Below, piece after piece: positions 32,407 through 40,571 of a stretch of 44,452 nucleotides of DNA. Every line of letters begins with the position of its first letter. Position 1 is the first letter of the stretch. Made by a program: the position numbers and the translations under genes. Below the pieces are notes generated by a model. The model was not told where the DNA came from. It worked only from the letters and a program-made list of their open reading frames with translations, and searched no databases. The stretch is from an uncultured Oscillospiraceae bacterium (lineage in GTDB: Bacteria > Bacillota > Clostridia > Oscillospirales > Oscillospiraceae), in the NCBI GenBank assembly GCA_934589835.1, contig CAKTOK010000010.1:1-44452 (forward strand). The letters are read 5' to 3'.

Positions 32407-32895
32407 ATGAGCGATGTTTTGTGTATTTACTATTCCCGCAGCGGTCATACCCGCCGCGCCGTCAAGGAGATCGCCGAGGCGCTGGACGCGGAGATCGTGG
32501 CCATCAGCGACGAGCGGGACCGCAGCGGCTGGAAGGGCTACCTACGCAGCGGCATGGACGCCATGAAGACGTCCACCAAGCCCCTGCGCCCCTTTGAAAC
32601 GGCGAAGCCGCTGGAGGAATATAAGCTGGTGATCGTGGGCAGCCCCGTCTGGGCCGGCCGCATGGCCAGCCCCATCCGCTCCCTGCTGAAGCGGCGCGGT
32701 CTGGAGCTGCACCGCGTGGCCTACGTCGTCACCCGCAGCAGCACCCAGCGCAGCGAGGAGGTCTACGACCAGATGGACCTGTATACCGCGGAAAAGCGCC
32801 TGTTCGCCGTATCTCTGCGCCCTGACAGCGAGGGCTACGAGTTCTGGCGCAACGACTTTATCCAGAATGTCCAGCGCTGGCTGGAGCAGAACTGA
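32407..32895 (+). CDS. Flavodoxin family protein
   Basis: A 162-residue protein with the flavodoxin FMN-phosphate loop near the start (YYSRSGHTRRAVKEIAEAL) and the VGSPVWAGRMASPIRSLL motif that contacts the ring. The partner and the electron flow are unknown. It starts 1 base after the ABC-F stop, inside the long operon. Confidence 0.9.
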   Translation: MSDVLCIYYSRSGHTRRAVKEIAEALDAEIVAISDERDRSGWKGYLRSGMDAMKTSTKPLRPFETAKPLEEYKLVIVGSPVWAGRMASPIRSLLKRRGLELHRVAYVVTRSSTQRSEEVYDQMDLYTAEKRLFAVSLRPDSEGYEFWRNDFIQNVQRWLEQN

Positions 32896-32903
32896 GGGCC
32901 GCC

Positions 32904-33974
32904 ATGCTGGAGAAGCTGAAAGCCATCGAGGCCCGCCTGACGGAGGTGGAGCGCCAGCTGTCCGATCCGGCGAGCTACGCCGATCGGGAGAGGCTCACCG
33001 CCCTCAGCCGCGAGCAGAAGGAGCTGGCCCCCGTTGTGGCCTGCTGCCGCGCCTACGCCTCTGCGGCCCGCACGGCGGAGGACGCGGCGGCCATGCTGTC
33101 CGATCCGGAGCTGCACGCGCTGGCGCAGGAGGAGCTGTCCGCCGCCCGTGCGGAGCAGGACCGCCTTGCGGAGGAGCTGAAGCGCCTGCTGCTGCCCCGC
33201 GATCCCAACGATGAAAAGAACGTCATTCTGGAGATCCGCGCCGGCATCGGCGGGGAGGAGGGAGCCCTGTTCGCTGCCGACCTGCTGCGGATGTACACCA
33301 TGTACGCCGAGCGGCGTGGCTGGACGCTCACCATCGTCAACGAGAACGATACGGAGCTGGGCGGCGTCAAGGAGGTCAGCGCTGAGGTGGAGGGCGCGGG
33401 CGCGTGGTCCCGCCTGAAGTTCGAGGCCGGCACCCACCGCGTTCAGCGGGTGCCGGAGACGGAGTCCTCCGGCCGCATTCAGACCTCAGCCGCCACCGTG
33501 GCCGTTATGCCCGAGGCGGAGGAGGTGGAGTTCACCATCGACCCCAGAGACCTGCAGATCGACACGTTCCGCTCCTCCGGCGCCGGTGGCCAGCACGTCA
33601 ACAAGACGGAGTCCGCCATCCGCATCACCCACCTGCCCACCGGCACGGTGGTGGAGTGTCAGGACGAGCGCAGCCAGTACAAGAACAAGGACCGCGCCAT
33701 GAAGATCCTGCGCTCCAAGCTGTACGAGGCCGAGCAGGAGCGTCAGAACGCCCGGATCGCCGCCACCCGCAAAAGTCAGGTGGGCACCGGCGACCGCAGC
33801 GGCAAGATCCGCACCTACAACTTCCCCCAGAACCGCGTGACGGACCACCGGCTCACGGGAGACAGTAAGAATTTCAACATCGCCGCCGTGATGAACGGCG
33901 ACCTTGACAATATGATCGACGCCCTGATCCTCAACGATCAGGCCCGGCGTCTGCAAGAAAGTAAGGAGGACTGA
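32904..33974 (+). CDS. prfA: Peptide chain release factor 1
   Basis: Ends translation at UAA and UAG. The 356-residue protein has the class I release factor GGQ motif at 228-230 (SSGAGGQHVNKT) and the RF1-type codon-reading P-x-T as PET at 184-186 (RVPETESSGRI). RF2 would have SPF there. The usual neighbour prmC, which methylates the GGQ glutamine, is not in the window. A LUD-domain gene follows 3 bases later. Confidence 0.97.
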   Translation: MLEKLKAIEARLTEVERQLSDPASYADRERLTALSREQKELAPVVACCRAYASAARTAEDAAAMLSDPELHALAQEELSAARAEQDRLAEELKRLLLPRDPNDEKNVILEIRAGIGGEEGALFAADLLRMYTMYAERRGWTLTIVNENDTELGGVKEVSAEVEGAGAWSRLKFEAGTHRVQRVPETESSGRIQTSAATVAVMPEAEEVEFTIDPRDLQIDTFRSSGAGGQHVNKTESAIRITHLPTGTVVECQDERSQYKNKDRAMKILRSKLYEAEQERQNARIAATRKSQVGTGDRSGKIRTYNFPQNRVTDHRLTGDSKNFNIAAVMNGDLDNMIDALILNDQARRLQESKED

Positions 33975-33977
33975 ACC

Positions 33978-34616
33978 ATGCTGGAACCGAAGAAAAAGAT
34001 GTACGACAAGTCCGGCGCCCGTATCGCCGCCGCCCTGAACAGGCGGAACATGGAGGGCTACTACTGCTCCACCGCCGCCGAGGCCGTGGAACAGGTGCTG
34101 GCGCTGATCCCCGCCGGTGATGTGGTGAGCTGGGGCGGCGCGGCCACCGTGGAGGAGCTGGGCATCAAGGACCGCCTGCGCGGCCGGAATCAGCCCGTCA
34201 TCGACCGCGACACCGCCCGCACCCCCGACGAGCGTATGGCCATGCTGCATCAGGCCCTGACCTGCGACACGTTCCTCATGAGCAGCAACGCCGTCTCCGA
34301 GGACGGCCAGCTGGTGAACATCGACGGCACCGGCAACCGCGTGGCCGCCCTGTGCTTCGGCCCGAGGCAGGTCATTGTGATCGTCGGCATGAACAAGGTC
34401 GCCGCCGATCTGGACGGCGCCATTGCCCGGGCCCGCCACATCGCCGCCCCGGCCAACGCCCAGCGCTTTGATGGGAAAACGCCCTGCACCGCCAACGGCC
34501 AGTGCGCCGACTGCACCAGCCCCGACTGCATCTGTTCCCAGATCGTTGTCACCCGCTTCTGCAAGCCCGCCGGCCGCATCAAGGTGGTGCTGGTGGGCGA
34601 GGATCTGGGCCTGTAA
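33978..34616 (+). CDS. LUD-domain protein (lactate utilization LutC-like)
   Basis: A 212-residue stand-alone LUD (DUF162) domain. It contains VVSWGGAATVEELGI and FLMSSNAVSEDGQLVNIDGTGNRVAAL, typical of the family. A Cys-rich stretch near the end (CTANGQCADCTSPDCICSQ) could hold an iron-sulfur cluster, as in clostridial members. LutA and LutB partners are absent, so a role in lactate oxidation is not shown by context. Confidence 0.9.
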   Translation: MLEPKKKMYDKSGARIAAALNRRNMEGYYCSTAAEAVEQVLALIPAGDVVSWGGAATVEELGIKDRLRGRNQPVIDRDTARTPDERMAMLHQALTCDTFLMSSNAVSEDGQLVNIDGTGNRVAALCFGPRQVIVIVGMNKVAADLDGAIARARHIAAPANAQRFDGKTPCTANGQCADCTSPDCICSQIVVTRFCKPAGRIKVVLVGEDLGL

Positions 34617-34642
34617 GAAACTGCTGAAAAGAGGAGCCTTCC

Positions 34643-36271
34643 TTGGAAACTGTCATTTTCCATCCGGAGCGTGACCCTGCCGCCATTGCCGCCGCCGCCG
34701 CCATCATCCGCCGCGGCGGTCTGCTGGGGATCCCCACCGAGACGGTATACGGGCTGGGAGCCGATGCCCTGAACGAGGACGCGGTGCGCCGCATCTTCGA
34801 GGCCAAGGGCCGCCCGCAGGACAATCCCCTCATCCTCCATGTCCCGTCTGCGGACTGGCTGGATCGTTACTGTCAGGACGTGCCGCCCGCCGCCTACCGG
34901 CTGGCGGAGCGGTTCTGGCCCGGCCCGCTGACCATGATCCTGCCCCGCCGCCCCATCGTACCCCTGCGTACCACCGGCGGGCTGGAGACGGTGGGCGTCC
35001 GCTGCCCCGACCATCCCGTAACGCTGGCCATCATCGAAGCCGCCGGCGTGCCGGTGGCCGCGCCCAGCGGCAACACCTCCGGCCGTCCCAGCCCCACCAC
35101 CGCCCGCCACATGATGGACGATATGCTGGGCAAGATCGACGGCATCGTAGACGGCGGCCCCTGCGCCGTGGGGGTGGAGAGCACCATCATCGACCTGACG
35201 GTGCAGCCGCCCCGCCTGCTGCGCCCGGGCGGCCTGCCGCTGGAGGAGCTGGAGCAGGCGCTGGGCGAGGTGGCCGTGGATGATGCGGTGCGCCGCAAAA
35301 TGGGGGAGGGGGAGCGCCCCCGCGCCCCGGGCATGAAATACCGCCACTACGCGCCCCGCGCTGCCGTCACGGTGGTCACCGGTCCTGCCCGCCGCAGCGC
35401 CGCCTACATACAGGCCCACCTGCCGGAGCGGGCGGGCGTGATCTGCTTTGACGAGTACGCCCCGCTGTTTACCGGCCACATCGTCCACCGGCTGGGTGCC
35501 GCAAACGATACGCTGGCCCAGGCACAGCACGTTTTCGACGCCCTGCGTACCTTTGATGATACGGATGTACCGGAGATCTACGCCCAGTGCCCCGATGAAT
35601 CCGGCCTTGGGCTGGCGGTGTCCAACCGCCTGAAGAAGGCGGCGGGCTTCCATACGGTGGATGTATCGCCGCTGGTCATCGGCATCACCGGCCCCACCGG
35701 CGCCGGCAAGACCAGTGCCCTGCGGGCATTGGAGCGGTTGGGCGGCCTGGTGCTGGACTGCGACGCCATCTATCACCGGCTGCTGCGGACGGATGCGGCC
35801 CTGCGTGCCGCCATCACCGGCGCCTTCGGCCCCGTGTTCGGGCCGGACGGTGCGCTGGACCGGCAGAAGCTGGGAGCCGTGGTGTTTACCGACCCCGCCG
35901 CGCTGGACCGGCTGAACGCCATCATTTATGAGCGCCTGCCCCGTGAGCTGCTGCGCCGCATCAACGCAGCGGATGCCCCGCTGGTGGGCATCGACGCCAT
36001 CAATCTGGTGGAGAGCGGCCTTTCCCGCCTTTGCCGCCGCACCGTGGCGGTGCTGGCTCCCGCCGAAACGCGGGTACGCCGTATCATGGCGCGGGACGGT
36101 ATCCCCGAGGACTACGCCCGTCTGCGGGTGCAGGCCCAGAAGCCCGACGAGTTTTACCGTGCCCACTGTACCGACGTGCTGGTGAACGACGCCGGCTCGC
36201 CGTCGGATTTTGAACAAACCGCCTATCAGAGATTACAACATATTTTTGAGGAGGAAACGAACCATGAGTGA
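34643..36271 (+). CDS. Fusion of threonylcarbamoyl-AMP synthase (TsaC/Sua5) and dephospho-CoA kinase (CoaE)
   Basis: A 542-residue two-enzyme protein. Residues 1 to about 335 form a Sua5-type enzyme that makes threonylcarbamoyl-AMP for tRNA t6A: PTETVYGLGADA at 31, KGRPQDNPLILH, VAAPSGNTSGRPSPT, then the Sua5 linker APGMKYRHYAP. From about 343 a dephospho-CoA kinase domain follows: P-loop GITGPTGAGKT from 347, LDCDAIYHRLL and a basic R-V-R-R-I-M-A-R-D lid. It catalyses the last CoA step. No stop or frameshift separates the halves. The start is a TTG with GAGGAG six bases upstream. Its stop overlaps the next gene by 8 bases. Confidence 0.9.
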   Translation: METVIFHPERDPAAIAAAAAIIRRGGLLGIPTETVYGLGADALNEDAVRRIFEAKGRPQDNPLILHVPSADWLDRYCQDVPPAAYRLAERFWPGPLTMILPRRPIVPLRTTGGLETVGVRCPDHPVTLAIIEAAGVPVAAPSGNTSGRPSPTTARHMMDDMLGKIDGIVDGGPCAVGVESTIIDLTVQPPRLLRPGGLPLEELEQALGEVAVDDAVRRKMGEGERPRAPGMKYRHYAPRAAVTVVTGPARRSAAYIQAHLPERAGVICFDEYAPLFTGHIVHRLGAANDTLAQAQHVFDALRTFDDTDVPEIYAQCPDESGLGLAVSNRLKKAAGFHTVDVSPLVIGITGPTGAGKTSALRALERLGGLVLDCDAIYHRLLRTDAALRAAITGAFGPVFGPDGALDRQKLGAVVFTDPAALDRLNAIIYERLPRELLRRINAADAPLVGIDAINLVESGLSRLCRRTVAVLAPAETRVRRIMARDGIPEDYARLRVQAQKPDEFYRAHCTDVLVNDAGSPSDFEQTAYQRLQHIFEEETNHE

Positions 36272-37658
36272 GGAACTGAAGGCCCTGAAGAAGCAGCTCC
36301 TGAAGGACGACCGCAACGGCTACGATGTGCTGAGCGCGGCGGAGCTGGCGAAGATGGAGGCCTACTGCACCGTCTATAAGGCGTTTCTGGACGCCGGCAA
36401 GACCGAGCGCCTCAGCGCCCGGGCTGCCATTGATCTGGCGAAGCAGCACGGCTTCGTGGCCTACAAGCGGGGCATGGCGCTGTCCGCCGGCGACAAGGTC
36501 TATACCTGCAACCGGGGCAAGGGCCTGATGCTGGCTGTCATCGGCCGCCGCAGTCTGGCGGAGGGCGCCCAGCTCGCCGCCGCCCATATCGACTCTCCCC
36601 GTCTGGACCTGAAGCCCACCCCGCTGTACGAGGACAGTGAGATGGCCTACTTCAAGACCCATTACTACGGCGGCGTCCGCAAATACCAGTGGGTCACCAT
36701 CCCTCTGCAGCTGCGGGGCACCGTGGTGCTGACGGACGGCAGCGTGGTGGATGTCTGCATCGGCGAGGGCGACGAGCCTAAGCTGGTCATCACCGATCTG
36801 CTGCCTCATCTGGGCGGCGAGCAGGGCAAGAAGCCCCTGAACGAGGCCATCCCCGGCGAAACGCTGAACATTCTGCTGGGCAGCCGCCCGCTGGGCGATG
36901 ATGACGACAGTGACCGCGTGAAGCTGCAGATCCTCAAGCGTCTGCACGACAAGTACGGTATCACTGAGGCCGACTTCGCCTCCGCCGAGCTGGAGACGGT
37001 GCCCGCCGTCAACGCCACCGACATCGGTTTGGACGCCAGCCTCATCGGCGCCTACGGCCATGATGACCGCGTCTGCGGCTTCGCCGCCCTGCAGGCCCTG
37101 TTGGATATCGACACGCCGGAAAAGACTGCCGTCTGCGTGCTGGCCGACAAGGAGGAGATCGGCTCCATGGGCGTCACCGGTATGCAGTCCGCCGCCTTCG
37201 ATACCTTCATGAACGACCTGTGCGACAGCCAGAACGTGGCGCTCCGCGTCTGCTACGAGAACGCCTTCTGCCTGTCCGCCGACGTGACCGCCGCCTACGA
37301 CCCCAACTTTGCCGACGTGTACGAAAAGCGCAACGCCTCCTTCCTCAACCACGGCGTGGGTCTGTGCAAGTACACCGGCGCACGGGGCAAGTCCGGCTCC
37401 TCCGACGCCGACGCCGAGACGGTGGGTTATGTCCGCGGCGTGCTGGATAAGGCCGGTATCCGCTGGCAGCTCTGCGAGATGGGCAAGATCGACGCCGGCG
37501 GCGGCGGCACGGTGGCTCAGTTCATGGCCAACCGCAACATCACCACACTGGATGCCGGTGTGCCTGTGCTGAGTATGCACGCCCCCTTCGAGGTGGTGGC
37601 CAAGCTGGACTGCTACGAGACGTACCGCGCCTGCAAGGCTCTGTACGAGGCTCTGTAA
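36264..37658 (+). CDS. M18 family aminopeptidase
   Basis: A 464-residue zinc aminopeptidase of family M18, which clips acidic or neutral N-terminal residues and forms a tetrahedral dodecamer in the cytoplasm. Metal and catalytic motifs are AAHIDSPRLDLKP (His108), AYGHDDRVCGFAAL, DKEEIGSMGVTGMQ and the late SMHAPFEVVAKLD. The ATG at 36264 follows GAGGAGG by nine bases and lies within the end of the previous gene. It closes the operon before a strong terminator. Confidence 0.95.
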   Translation: MSEELKALKKQLLKDDRNGYDVLSAAELAKMEAYCTVYKAFLDAGKTERLSARAAIDLAKQHGFVAYKRGMALSAGDKVYTCNRGKGLMLAVIGRRSLAEGAQLAAAHIDSPRLDLKPTPLYEDSEMAYFKTHYYGGVRKYQWVTIPLQLRGTVVLTDGSVVDVCIGEGDEPKLVITDLLPHLGGEQGKKPLNEAIPGETLNILLGSRPLGDDDDSDRVKLQILKRLHDKYGITEADFASAELETVPAVNATDIGLDASLIGAYGHDDRVCGFAALQALLDIDTPEKTAVCVLADKEEIGSMGVTGMQSAAFDTFMNDLCDSQNVALRVCYENAFCLSADVTAAYDPNFADVYEKRNASFLNHGVGLCKYTGARGKSGSSDADAETVGYVRGVLDKAGIRWQLCEMGKIDAGGGGTVAQFMANRNITTLDAGVPVLSMHAPFEVVAKLDCYETYRACKALYEAL

Positions 37659-37676
37659 GCAGCAAGCACTACAAGC

Positions 37677-37712
37677 AAAAAAGAGAGACGGCACCGCCGT
37701 CTCTCTTTTTTT
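37677..37712. terminator. Bidirectional terminator closing the long operon
   Basis: A 16-bp perfect stem (AAAAAAGAGAGACGGC / GCCGTCTCTCTTTTTT) with an ACC loop, T-rich on both strands. It also serves the convergent cNMP-binding gene. Confidence 0.9.
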
Positions 37713-37714
37713 GC

Positions 37715-38224
37715 TTACTTTTCCGGGGTGTCGCCGTCCTCGATCCTTCCCGGCATAGAGGGGAACATGGCGTTGATGAAGCTGGCCATTTTGCTGTGCT
37801 CGGCGTACCACTCGCCGTGCTCCGCCTCCAAGCGCTCCTTGTCGCCGTATTTCTCCAGCGCGTGGCACGTCTCCACATAGGCCTTCTGCATCTGGCGGAT
37901 GCGGGCGCTCATGTGCTGCAAAAGGCTCATGACCTTGGCGGGGCGGTCACGGAAGTATTTTCCGAAGTTGTCGAAAGAGATCTCGCTGACCACCAGCGGC
38001 TCCAGCGCTACCACCGTGGTGTTCCGGGGCCGGGATTCCAGAAAGCTGATGACGTTGAAGAAGTCGCCCTCCCGCAGCGTCACCACCTCCACCTCGTCGG
38101 GCTTGCCGTAGTCGGTGTATATCCCCACGCTGCCGTAGAGGATGTTGTACATATTCATCTCCATCTCACCGGGTTTGCAAACGATCTGACCTCTCTTGAA
38201 TCTGCGCTCTCCTGTGCTGGGCAT
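37715..38224 (-). CDS. Cyclic nucleotide-binding domain protein without DNA-binding domain
   Basis: A 169-residue protein built on the Crp/Fnr sensor fold: YNILYGSVGIYTDYGK for the beta roll and GDFFNVISFLESRPRNTTVVALEP for the phosphate cassette. The cassette keeps an Arg (PRNTT) but lacks the FGE glutamate of true cAMP binders. The long C-helix (VMSLLQHMSARIRQMQKAY) is followed by about 50 charged residues, not the helix-turn-helix seen in Crp. It may bind another ligand and act through a partner protein. AGGAGG stands 8 bases before the ATG. Confidence 0.85.
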   Translation of the reverse strand: MPSTGERRFKRGQIVCKPGEMEMNMYNILYGSVGIYTDYGKPDEVEVVTLREGDFFNVISFLESRPRNTTVVALEPLVVSEISFDNFGKYFRDRPAKVMSLLQHMSARIRQMQKAYVETCHALEKYGDKERLEAEHGEWYAEHSKMASFINAMFPSMPGRIEDGDTPEK

Positions 38225-38307
38225 ACGTCATACCTCCTGCCATTTACATTTTTTATCATTCTGCCGCTATTTTATCATATCCGCCCCGGCCTTGTCGATA
38301 CTTCTTC

Positions 38308-38336
38308 TTGCCAAACGCGCCGGAAAGTGGCATACT
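38308..38336 (+). promoter_or_regulatory. Promoter of mrnC-rqcH
   Basis: TTGCCA (38308-38313), a 17-bp spacer ending in TGG, and CATACT (38331-38336), 37 bases before the mrnC ATG. Confidence 0.65.
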
Positions 38337-38373
38337 GTTGCAGGTAAATACGCACAAAAGGAGACATTTCCGT

Positions 38374-38775
38374 ATGGATCATTTTCATATAGCGCTTTCT
38401 GAGGATCAGCTCCGCGCCGTCAGTTCTATCGGCCTTGCCCATGTGGGCGACGCCGTGTATGAGCTGCTGGTGCGCACATGGCTGTGCGCCCACGGTAAGG
38501 CCACCGGCAAGGATCTGCACCGTGCCGCCATCGCGCTGGTCTGCGCCCCGGAGCAGGCCCGCCGCGCCCAGCGCATCCTGCCGCTGCTGACGGCGGAGGA
38601 GGAGACAGTGTTCAAGCGTGGCCGCAACGCCGCCGTCCACGCCATCCCCAAGAACGCCACCACCGCCCAGTACCATCAGGCCACGGCGCTGGAGTGCCTG
38701 CTGGGCTGGCTGTACCTGCGGGGCGACACCGACCGTGTCAGCGCACTGTTCGACGTGATGATGGAGGAGGATTGA
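38374..38775 (+). CDS. mrnC: Mini-ribonuclease 3
   Basis: An RNase III-like nuclease without a dsRNA-binding domain that trims 23S rRNA ends. The 133-residue protein has the catalytic motif HVGDAVYELLVRTWL (Asp26) and the KRGRNAAVHAIPKNATTAQYHQATALECLLGWLYL block with the second acidic site. The ATG at 38374 follows AAAGGAG. One base separates it from rqcH; both act on ribosomes or rRNA. In many Bacillota mrnC sits beside cysS instead. Confidence 0.94.
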   Translation: MDHFHIALSEDQLRAVSSIGLAHVGDAVYELLVRTWLCAHGKATGKDLHRAAIALVCAPEQARRAQRILPLLTAEEETVFKRGRNAAVHAIPKNATTAQYHQATALECLLGWLYLRGDTDRVSALFDVMMEED

Positions 38776-38776
38776 T

Positions 38777-40513
38777 ATGCCCTTAGACGCTATCTGTCTG
38801 CAAGGCGTGGTGGGGGAGCTTGCCCCCCAGCTCACCGGCAGCCGCATCGAAAAAATACAGCAGCCCGCCCGGGATCAGATCATCCTCCTGCTGCGGGGCA
38901 GCCGCCGCCTGTTCCTCAACGCCGGGGCCAACCAGCCCCGCATCCACCTGACGGAGCAGCTGCGGGATAACCCGTCCCAGCCGCCGATGTTCTGTATGCT
39001 CCTGCGTAAGCACCTGTCCGGCGGCATCATCGAGTCCGTCCGGCAGGAGCCGCTGGAGCGTGTGGTGACGCTGACCGTGCTGGCCTCCGACGAGATGGGA
39101 GAGCGCAGCCGCTTTACGCTGGTGTGGGAGGGGATGCCCCGCCGCGCCAATCTCATCCTCTGCGACAGGGACGGCCGCATCATCGACTGTCTGCGCCGCG
39201 TGGATCTGGAGGCGGAGCAGGACCGGCAGGTGCTGCCGGGGCTTTTTTACCGTCTGCCCACCCGGCAGGATAAGCGCTCGCCTTTGTCCGTGACGGAGGA
39301 GGAGTTCGCCGCCCTGCTGGGGCGCGCCGCGCCGGACGCGCCGCTGGACGGCTGGCTGCTGGACACCTTCACCGCCATATCCCCGCTGGTGGCGCGGGAG
39401 CTGACGGTCCGCGCCTGCGGCAGCACAGACGCCCCCGTATCGCAGGGAAACGCCCTGTGGGATGTGTTCTCCCGGTGGCAGAGGGATGTGAATGAAAACA
39501 CCTTTACACCGACGCTTATCAAACGGAACGGGTCGCTGGCGGACTTTACCTACGGCCCGGTTACCCAGTATGGCACCTACGCCGAGACGGAGATCTACGA
39601 CAGCTTTTCCCACCTGCTGGACGACTTCTACGAAAAGCGGGAGCAGGCGGAGCGGGTGAAGCAGAAGGGACGGGATCTGCTGAAGACCGCCACCACCGCC
39701 CGCGACCGTGTGCGCCGCAAGCTGGCGGCGCAGGAGAAGGAGCTGGCCGCCTGTCTGGACAGAGATCACCTGCGGATCTGCGGCGAGCTGATCACCGCCA
39801 ACCTCTACCGCATGGAGCGGGGGCAGAGCCGCCTCACCGCCCAGAACTACTACGACGAGAACTGCGCCGACATGGACATCCCGCTGGATGTGCGCCTGTC
39901 GCCGCAGGAAAACGCCGCGCGGTACTTCAAGCAGTACGCCAAAGCCAAGACGGCGGAGAAATACCTGACGGCCCAGCTGCAAAAGGGCGGGGAGGAGCTG
40001 CAATATCTGGAGAGCGTCCTGCAGGAGCTGTCTCAGGCCGAATCGGAGCAGGACTTCAACGATATCCGCACGGAGCTGACGGACGGCGGCTACATCCGCC
40101 AGCGGGGCAAAAAGCAGTCCGGCTTCCAGCGGGCCTCCCGCCCCCGGGAGTTCCGTACCTCCGCTGGCCTGCGGGTGCTGGTGGGCCGCAGCAATCGCCA
40201 GAACGACCGCCTGACCACCAAGGACGCGGACAAGCGGGACCTCTGGCTCCACACCCAGAAGATCCACGGCAGCCACGTCATCCTCTGCACCGGCGGCGCA
40301 GAGCCGGATGAGCAGAGCCTGCTGGAGGCCGCGTCGCTGGCGGCGTACTTCTCCCAGGCGCAGGGCAGCGCCAAGGTGCCGGTGGACTATACGCCGGTGA
40401 AATTTGTGAAGAAGCCCGCCGGCGCCCGCCCGGGCATGGTGGTCTACACCACCTATCAGACGCTGCTGGCCGACCCCGATGAGTCTCTGGTCAAGCGCCT
40501 TGCCGTCAAATAG
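38777..40513 (+). CDS. rqcH: Ribosome quality control protein RqcH (NFACT/FbpA family)
   Basis: Binds stalled 50S subunits with tRNA-Ala and adds C-terminal Ala tails that mark the broken chain for proteolysis. The 578-residue protein has the NFACT-N domain from the start (LQGVVGELAPQLTGSRIEKIQQP), a central helical and coiled-coil part (about 285-430), and the NFACT-R domain (GLRVLVGRSNRQNDRLTTKDADKRDLWLH) near 465. Length is normal. Older annotations call it a fibronectin-binding protein. Confidence 0.95.
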   Translation: MPLDAICLQGVVGELAPQLTGSRIEKIQQPARDQIILLLRGSRRLFLNAGANQPRIHLTEQLRDNPSQPPMFCMLLRKHLSGGIIESVRQEPLERVVTLTVLASDEMGERSRFTLVWEGMPRRANLILCDRDGRIIDCLRRVDLEAEQDRQVLPGLFYRLPTRQDKRSPLSVTEEEFAALLGRAAPDAPLDGWLLDTFTAISPLVARELTVRACGSTDAPVSQGNALWDVFSRWQRDVNENTFTPTLIKRNGSLADFTYGPVTQYGTYAETEIYDSFSHLLDDFYEKREQAERVKQKGRDLLKTATTARDRVRRKLAAQEKELAACLDRDHLRICGELITANLYRMERGQSRLTAQNYYDENCADMDIPLDVRLSPQENAARYFKQYAKAKTAEKYLTAQLQKGGEELQYLESVLQELSQAESEQDFNDIRTELTDGGYIRQRGKKQSGFQRASRPREFRTSAGLRVLVGRSNRQNDRLTTKDADKRDLWLHTQKIHGSHVILCTGGAEPDEQSLLEAASLAAYFSQAQGSAKVPVDYTPVKFVKKPAGARPGMVVYTTYQTLLADPDESLVKRLAVK

Positions 40514-40536
40514 GAAAATACATTTGCAACTCACAG

Positions 40537-40564
40537 CAGGGCCGCCCCCTTCGGAGCGGCCCTG
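40537..40564. terminator. Hairpin between rqcH and the convergent ABC-F gene
   Basis: A 9-bp stem CAGGGCCGC / GCGGCCCTG with a 10-base loop. T tracts are poor on both sides, so its efficiency is uncertain. Confidence 0.55.
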
Positions 40565-40571
40565 CCTTTCC

